Notes under the pieces: generated by a model
The model's database searches: none
Told to the model about the DNA's origin: nothing
The model's input: the letters and a program-made list of their open reading frames with translations, nothing else
NCBI GenBank assembly: GCA_017936765.1
Contig: JAGBEX010000029.1
Coordinates: forward strand, 38,787-102,786
Length of the DNA: 64,000 bases
Direction: 5' to 3'
Source: Clostridia bacterium
GTDB lineage: Bacteria > Bacillota > Clostridia > Christensenellales > Aristaeellaceae
Part shown: positions 59,925-64,000 of the stretch, piece by piece
Layout of the letters: the number at the start of each line of letters is the position of its first letter
Position numbering within the stretch: position 1 is the first letter of the stretch
Program-made: the position numbers and the translations under genes

Positions 59925-62627
59925 TTACGCCTTGCGGCCCTTGCTGTACACAGCCTTGATGGTATCGGTGGTATCTTCCACGGGCAGATTCTTCTCGCTG
60001 GGCATATCCTGCTCCTGGAAGTGCTTGCCGTAGTAGGCGTTCAGGTACATCTGCTTGATCTCGCTCATCAGGGGATAGCGGGGATTGGCGCCGGTGCACT
60101 GATCGTCGAAGGCCTGCTCCACCATCTCGTCCAGGGAAGCCATGAAGCTTTCCTCACTGATGCCATACTCTGCGATGGTGTCCTTGATGCCCACCTTATG
60201 CTTCAATTCGTTGATGGCGGCAATAAGTCCTTCCAGCTTCTGCTGGTCGTTGTCGCCCTTGATGCCCAGGTAGTCGGCGATCTCGGCATAGCGGGCCAGG
60301 GTGTGGGGATGATCATACTGGGAGAAGGTACCCATCTTGGCGGGAGCCTCGCTGGCGTTGAAGCGCAGCACTTCTTCGATCATCAGGGCGTTGGCCACGC
60401 CGTGGGGCAGGTGATGGAAAGCACCCAGCTTGTGGGCCATGGAGTGGCACACGCCCAGGAAAGCGTTGGCGAAGGCCATACCAGCCATGGTGGCGGCGTT
60501 GGCCATCTTCTCGCGGGCTTCCACATCGGTCTGGCCATGCTCATAAGCGCGGGGCAGGTACTGGAAGATGGTCTTCAGGGCCTTCAGTGCCAGGCCGTCG
60601 GTGTAGTCAGTGGCCAGCATGGCGGCGTAGGCTTCCAGCGCATGAGTGACAGCATCGATGCCGGAGGCGGCAGTCAGTCCCTTGGGAGCGGACATATGGA
60701 AGTCGGTATCGATGATGGCCATGTTGGGCAGCAGCTCATAGTCGGCCAGGGGATACTTCACGCCGGTCTTCTCGTCGGTGATGACGGCGAAGGGGGTCAC
60801 CTCAGAGCCGGTGCCGGCGGAGGTCGGAATCGCGATGAAGTAGGCCTTCTCGCCCATCTTGGGGAAGGTGTACACGCGCTTGCGGATGTCGATGAAGCGC
60901 ATGGCCATGTCCATGAAGTCGGCTTCGGGATGCTCGTACAGCACCCACATGATCTTGGCCGCGTCCATGGCGGAGCCGCCGCCCAGGGCGATGATGGTAT
61001 CGGGCTGGAAGGCAGCCATCTGGGCCGCGCCGGCCTTGGCATTGGCCAGGGTGGGATCGGGCTGCACGTCGAAGAAGGTGGTGTGGGCGATGCCCATCTC
61101 ATCCAGCTTATCGGTGATGGCCTTGGTGTAACCATTCTGGTAGAGGAAGTTATCGGTGACGATGAAGGCCTTCTTCTTGCCCATGACGGACTTCAGCTCG
61201 TCCAGCGCCACGGGCAGGCAGCCCTTCTTGATGTAAACCTTCTGGGGGGTGCGGAACCAGAGCATATTCTCCCTTCTTTCGGCAACGGTCTTGATGTTCA
61301 AAAGGTGCTTCACGCCCACGTTCTCGGAAACGGAGTTGCCGCCCCAGGAGCCGCAGCCCAGCGTGAGGGAGGGAGCCAGCTTGAAGTTGTACAGGTCGCC
61401 GATGCCGCCGTGGGAGGAGGGGGTGTTCACCAGAATGCGGCAGGTCTTCATGCGGGCGGCAAACTGGTGGAGCTTCTCCTGCTCGGTGGTCTCATTCAGA
61501 TAGATGGAGGAGGTGTGGCCATAGCCGCCGTCCGCCACCAGCTGCTCGGCCTTGGCCAGAGCGTCCTCGAAGGAAGTGGCCCTGTACATGGCCAGCACGG
61601 GGGACAGCTTCTCGTGGGCGAACTCTTCGCTCAGCTCCACGCTCTCCACCTCGCCGATGAGGATCTTGGTGCCAGCAGGCACGGTGACGCCAGCCAGCTC
61701 GGCGATCTTCGCGGCCTTCTGGCCCACGATCTTGGCATTCAGGCCACCGTTGATGATGATGGTCTTGCGCACCTTCTCGGTTTCCTCGGGATTGAGGAAG
61801 TAGCAGCCGCGGGCAGCGAACTCGGCCTTCACGGCATCGTAGACGCTCTCCATCACGATAACGCTCTGCTCGGAGGCGCAGATCATGCCGTTGTCGAAGG
61901 TCTTGGAGTGGATGATGGAAGAGACGGCCAGCAGCACATCGGCGGTATCGTCGATGATGGCGGGGGTGTTGCCAGCGCCAACGCCCAGGGCGGGCTTGCC
62001 GGAGGAATAAGCGGCCTTCACCATGCCGGGGCCACCGGTGGCCAGAATGATGTCGCTCTCCTTCATGACGGTGTTGGTCATCTCCAGGCTGGGAACGTCG
62101 ATCCAGTCGATAATGCCCTCGGGGGCGCCAGCAGCCACAGCGGCTTCCAGCACCAGCTTGGCAGCGGCCATGGTGCAGCCCTTGGCCCGGGGATGGGGGC
62201 TGATGATGATGGCGTTGCGGGTCTTCAACGCCAGGAGGCACTTGAAGATGGCGGTGGAGGTGGGGTTTGTGGTGGGGATCACCGCGGCGATAACGCCGAT
62301 GGGTTCGGCGATCTTCTTCACGCCAAAGGCCTTGTCCTCTTCGATCACACCGCAGGTCTTGGTGTTCTTATAAGCGTTATAAATATATTCGGCGGCATAG
62401 TTGTTCTTGATCACCTTGTCTTCCACAACGCCCATGCCGGTTTCCGCCACGGCCATCTTGGCCAGGGGAATGCGAGCCTTGTTGGCAGCGGAAGCAGCCG
62501 CCAGGAAAATCTTGTCCACCTGCTCCTGGGTATAGGTGGCGAAAATCTGCTGCGCCTTGCGGGTCTTGGCCATGGCGGCAAGCAGCTTGTCTACACTGTC
62601 GATCACGGTGCGATTCTGGTCATTCAT
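59925..62627 (-). CDS. adhE: Bifunctional acetaldehyde-CoA/alcohol dehydrogenase
   Basis: A 900-residue protein. The N-terminal aldehyde dehydrogenase half (1-440) has the catalytic Cys250 ([11 protein letters not shown]). The C-terminal iron-dependent alcohol dehydrogenase half (about 455-880) has [13 protein letters not shown] and the metal-binding His residues in [16 protein letters not shown]. It reduces acetyl-CoA to ethanol in two NADH-dependent steps. It is the first gene of the redox cluster, and a Rex-type operator covers its promoter region. The start follows AGGAGG. Confidence 0.97.
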   Translation of the reverse strand: MNDQNRTVIDSVDKLLAAMAKTRKAQQIFATYTQEQVDKIFLAAASAANKARIPLAKMAVAETGMGVVEDKVIKNNYAAEYIYNAYKNTKTCGVIEEDKAFGVKKIAEPIGVIAAVIPTTNPTSTAIFKCLLALKTRNAIIISPHPRAKGCTMAAAKLVLEAAVAAGAPEGIIDWIDVPSLEMTNTVMKESDIILATGGPGMVKAAYSSGKPALGVGAGNTPAIIDDTADVLLAVSSIIHSKTFDNGMICASEQSVIVMESVYDAVKAEFAARGCYFLNPEETEKVRKTIIINGGLNAKIVGQKAAKIAELAGVTVPAGTKILIGEVESVELSEEFAHEKLSPVLAMYRATSFEDALAKAEQLVADGGYGHTSSIYLNETTEQEKLHQFAARMKTCRILVNTPSSHGGIGDLYNFKLAPSLTLGCGSWGGNSVSENVGVKHLLNIKTVAERRENMLWFRTPQKVYIKKGCLPVALDELKSVMGKKKAFIVTDNFLYQNGYTKAITDKLDEMGIAHTTFFDVQPDPTLANAKAGAAQMAAFQPDTIIALGGGSAMDAAKIMWVLYEHPEADFMDMAMRFIDIRKRVYTFPKMGEKAYFIAIPTSAGTGSEVTPFAVITDEKTGVKYPLADYELLPNMAIIDTDFHMSAPKGLTAASGIDAVTHALEAYAAMLATDYTDGLALKALKTIFQYLPRAYEHGQTDVEAREKMANAATMAGMAFANAFLGVCHSMAHKLGAFHHLPHGVANALMIEEVLRFNASEAPAKMGTFSQYDHPHTLARYAEIADYLGIKGDNDQQKLEGLIAAINELKHKVGIKDTIAEYGISEESFMASLDEMVEQAFDDQCTGANPRYPLMSEIKQMYLNAYYGKHFQEQDMPSEKNLPVEDTTDTIKAVYSKGRKA

Positions 62628-62677
62628 CGATACGTCCTCCTGTTCTGGACTTTGCGTGGGAGCCGTTCATCCTTGGC

Positions 62678-62752
62678 TCGTTAAAAGTTTAACAAAAAGA
62701 AGGACGTTTGAAAATAATCAAAAAGTTCATGGGCATTATCAAAAATGATAAC
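62678..62752 (-). promoter_or_regulatory. adhE control region with a Rex box and two other palindromes
   Basis: On the minus strand TTGTTAAACTTTTAACGA (62695-62678) matches the clostridial Rex box (TTGTTAA, four bases, TTAACAA) with one mismatch. Upstream lie TTTGA/TCAAA (62708-62723) and the perfect TTATCA/TGATAA (62737-62752), which fits a LysR T-N11-A site. A weak -10 (TAAACT) lies within the Rex box. Confidence 0.7.
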
Positions 62753-62784
62753 AAAAAAAACCGCCCGAATCTGGCCGGGCGGCA
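62753..62784 (-). terminator. Terminator of the LysR gene
   Basis: On the minus strand CCGCCCG pairs with CGGGCGG, followed by T8. Confidence 0.9.
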
Positions 62785-62792
62785 GGGGAGCA

Positions 62793-63713
62793 TCAGAGGT
62801 ATTTTCGCTTGGTTTGGCACAGGGCGGTGATGAACTGCTGATCCATTTCCGTGAGGCGATAATTCTTGCGGTAGATCAGAATATCCCGGTAGCGGCGGGT
62901 GTTGTCCACGCAGGGCTTTTCCACCAGCTGATAGCGATCCAGCAGGTTCTGGGGAATGGGGGAGACCCACATGAAGGTTTGTGGATTGCGGCTGAGCAAC
63001 TCGAACTGGCTGGCACGCTCATACACGAAGATGCGGCGGCGCACATTGTCGGGCAGCTCGTCCTTGACCACTTTGGAAAGGGGCAGGGAAGGCACATAGG
63101 GGTCGGCATGGGCGACCTCGATGTAGGGCGCTAGATCATCAAAGGTGACCTGCTCGGCATTGGCCAGGGGATGGTTGATGCTCATCACCGGGCGATAGGT
63201 GAACTCGGTCACCAGCTCGTAGTGCAGGTTTTTTTCATCCAGCAGGGATTTGAAATACACATCGTAGGATTCCGCATAGCGGAGAATGCCCAGCTTGTAG
63301 TCGTTTTCCAGAATGTTCTTGATGGTGCGCTGGGAGTTGGTCTCCTTGTAAAACAGCTCGGCATCAGCATCAGAAAGGGACTTGGAAAACTCCGCAAAGG
63401 CCTCGGCAATATAGCTGGCGCGGGGAACGGAAATGGAAAAGTGCTGCTTTTGCGCCAGGGTGCCGCGGTAGAGCTGCTCCACCTCATCGATCTGGCTGAG
63501 GATGCGCTTGGCATAGGCCATGAACTCCTCGCCCTGGGCGGTCAGCCGCATACCCTTCACCGTTCTGTCGAAGATGGTGATGCCCAGGTCAGTCTCCAGC
63601 TCCTTGATGCTGCGGCTCAAATTCGGCACCGCCACGAACAGCTTCTCCGAGGCCTTGCTCAGCGATCCCGTGCGCGCCACCTCGCAGGCATATTTCATGT
63701 GCATGATGTTCAA
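62793..63713 (-). CDS. LysR family regulator upstream of adhE
   Basis: A protein of about 306 residues. The N-terminal winged helix (MKYACEVARTGSLSKASEKL, AVPNLSRSIKELETDLG) is followed by a typical inducer domain (about 95-300). I chose the TTG at 63713 because GGAGG lies seven bases upstream; the ATG at 63719 is only one base from that site. It reads towards adhE and ends at a terminator before it. A perfect T-N11-A palindrome lies upstream of adhE. Control of adhE or of the whole redox cluster is inferred from position. Confidence 0.88.
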   Translation of the reverse strand: MNIMHMKYACEVARTGSLSKASEKLFVAVPNLSRSIKELETDLGITIFDRTVKGMRLTAQGEEFMAYAKRILSQIDEVEQLYRGTLAQKQHFSISVPRASYIAEAFAEFSKSLSDADAELFYKETNSQRTIKNILENDYKLGILRYAESYDVYFKSLLDEKNLHYELVTEFTYRPVMSINHPLANAEQVTFDDLAPYIEVAHADPYVPSLPLSKVVKDELPDNVRRRIFVYERASQFELLSRNPQTFMWVSPIPQNLLDRYQLVEKPCVDNTRRYRDILIYRKNYRLTEMDQQFITALCQTKRKYL

Positions 63714-63748
63714 GCCCATCCCTCCCAGTTACACCTTTGTGTACACAT

Positions 63749-63757
63749 ATTATAACA
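63749..63757 (-). promoter_or_regulatory. Extended -10 promoter of the LysR gene
   Basis: Minus strand TGTTATAAT (63757-63749); no clear -35. Confidence 0.55.
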
Positions 63758-63794
63758 CACGTGGGCGAGAACCACCATGGAAAGTTAGGAAATC

Positions 63795-64000
63795 TTTAGT
63801 TGCGGGGGCGGGCGATCACAGATCGCCCCTACAATTGCGCAGAAAAGGCTGGCGTTGAAACAAGCGGCAGAACCACTCCTTCCGTCAGCCGCAAGCGGCT
63901 GCCACCTATCCGCAACCTCAATCGGCGCGAGCAAGCTCGCTTGTTTCGGTTGATTCGCTCAGCTCGCTTTTTGTCGCCACTGGCGACGCTCGCATCGCTC
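63795..64000. repeat. Dispersed stem-loop repeat, copy D (cut by the window end)
   Basis: GGGCGATC/GATCGCCC (about 63810-63828), tacaattgcgcagaaaa, CAGCCG/CGGCTG (about 63887-63902), the gcgcgagcaagctcgc hairpin and gccactggcgac are arranged as in copy B, with near-identical sequence over the last 80 bases. No gene is seen between the LysR promoter and the window end. Confidence 0.8.

Noticed and set aside
59295..62684. Very long open frame on the plus strand opposite adhE and the kinase gene
   Set aside because: An antisense shadow of adhE; no ribosome-binding site or recognisable domain.

Overview
This 64 kb window looks like the chromosome of an anaerobic, fermentative low-G+C-phylum bacterium (Firmicutes, class Clostridia), even though the DNA itself is GC-rich. 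The signs are strong AGGAGG ribosome-binding sites, ECF and LacI/Rex-type regulation, [FeFe] hydrogenases, a bifunctional AdhE, FeoAB, class II aldolase, KduI/KduD and LysM/VanW envelope proteins. A gut clostridium, perhaps Christensenellales-like, is my guess; no rRNA or tRNA gene is present to test it.

Layout. 0-3.2 kb: sfsA (cut by the window edge), a VanW protein, and an ECF sigma factor with a membrane-anchored partner. 3.5-9 kb: kduI-kduD, secG, a diguanylate-cyclase-type sensor and a LysM protein. 9-18.7 kb: a VanW/YoaR protein, then a housekeeping run (disordered-tail membrane protein, tilS, hpt, ftsH, PHP phosphatase) and fba. 18.8-23.2 kb: small genes including a response regulator with a degenerate receiver. 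23.3-43.6 kb: an integrated mobile element. 43.6-54.4 kb: lysS, greA, a phosphodiesterase, an MFS carrier, feoA-feoB and its cysteine-rich partner, ispE, and a DUF1934/UlaG-like/DegV set. 54.5-62.6 kb: a six-gene minus-strand cluster linking AdhE, a kinase-fold protein, a thioredoxin-like Fe-S protein, a sensory [FeFe] hydrogenase with a PAS domain, a PP2C/SpoIIE-type phosphatase and a second [FeFe] hydrogenase. A LysR regulator lies upstream.

The element is the main discovery. An exact 18-bp direct repeat (23320-23337 and 43581-43598) is the segment encoding Phe-Pro-Thr-Met-Lys-Pro near the end of LysRS. The right copy sits in full-length lysS, which now ends with element-supplied codons (Ile-Glu-Lys-stop). 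The left copy sits in an orphan fragment carrying the displaced original C-terminus (Leu-Gly-Lys-Lys-Glu-Glu-Glu-stop) followed by a terminator. Integrase and excisionase genes lie at the left end and phage-like replication genes at the right end; in the excised circle they would be contiguous across attP. The cargo is a defence cluster, a complete starch/maltodextrin capture and uptake operon with its own LacI regulator, a TnpV gene and a TetR-flavoprotein pair with two perfect operators.

The defence cluster has four genes: a large protein with a PD-(D/E)XK nuclease motif, an EVE-domain McrB, McrC, and a TPR protein with an LA2681-like HEPN motif. The mcrB-mcrC pair is enclosed by a 47-bp inverted repeat (44/47 identical) whose inner palindromes differ by a compensatory pair. 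The two outer genes look more AT-rich than mcrBC, so mcrBC may be a cassette inserted between a nuclease and a HEPN protein that once formed a pair.

A second recurring signal is a dispersed family of nested stem-loops (about 3.2-3.6, 19.3-19.9, 45.1-45.3 and 63.8-64.0 kb). In three copies a chain of hairpins begins at, or within a few bases of, the stop codon of the upstream minus-strand gene, and the stems keep pairing where their sequences differ.
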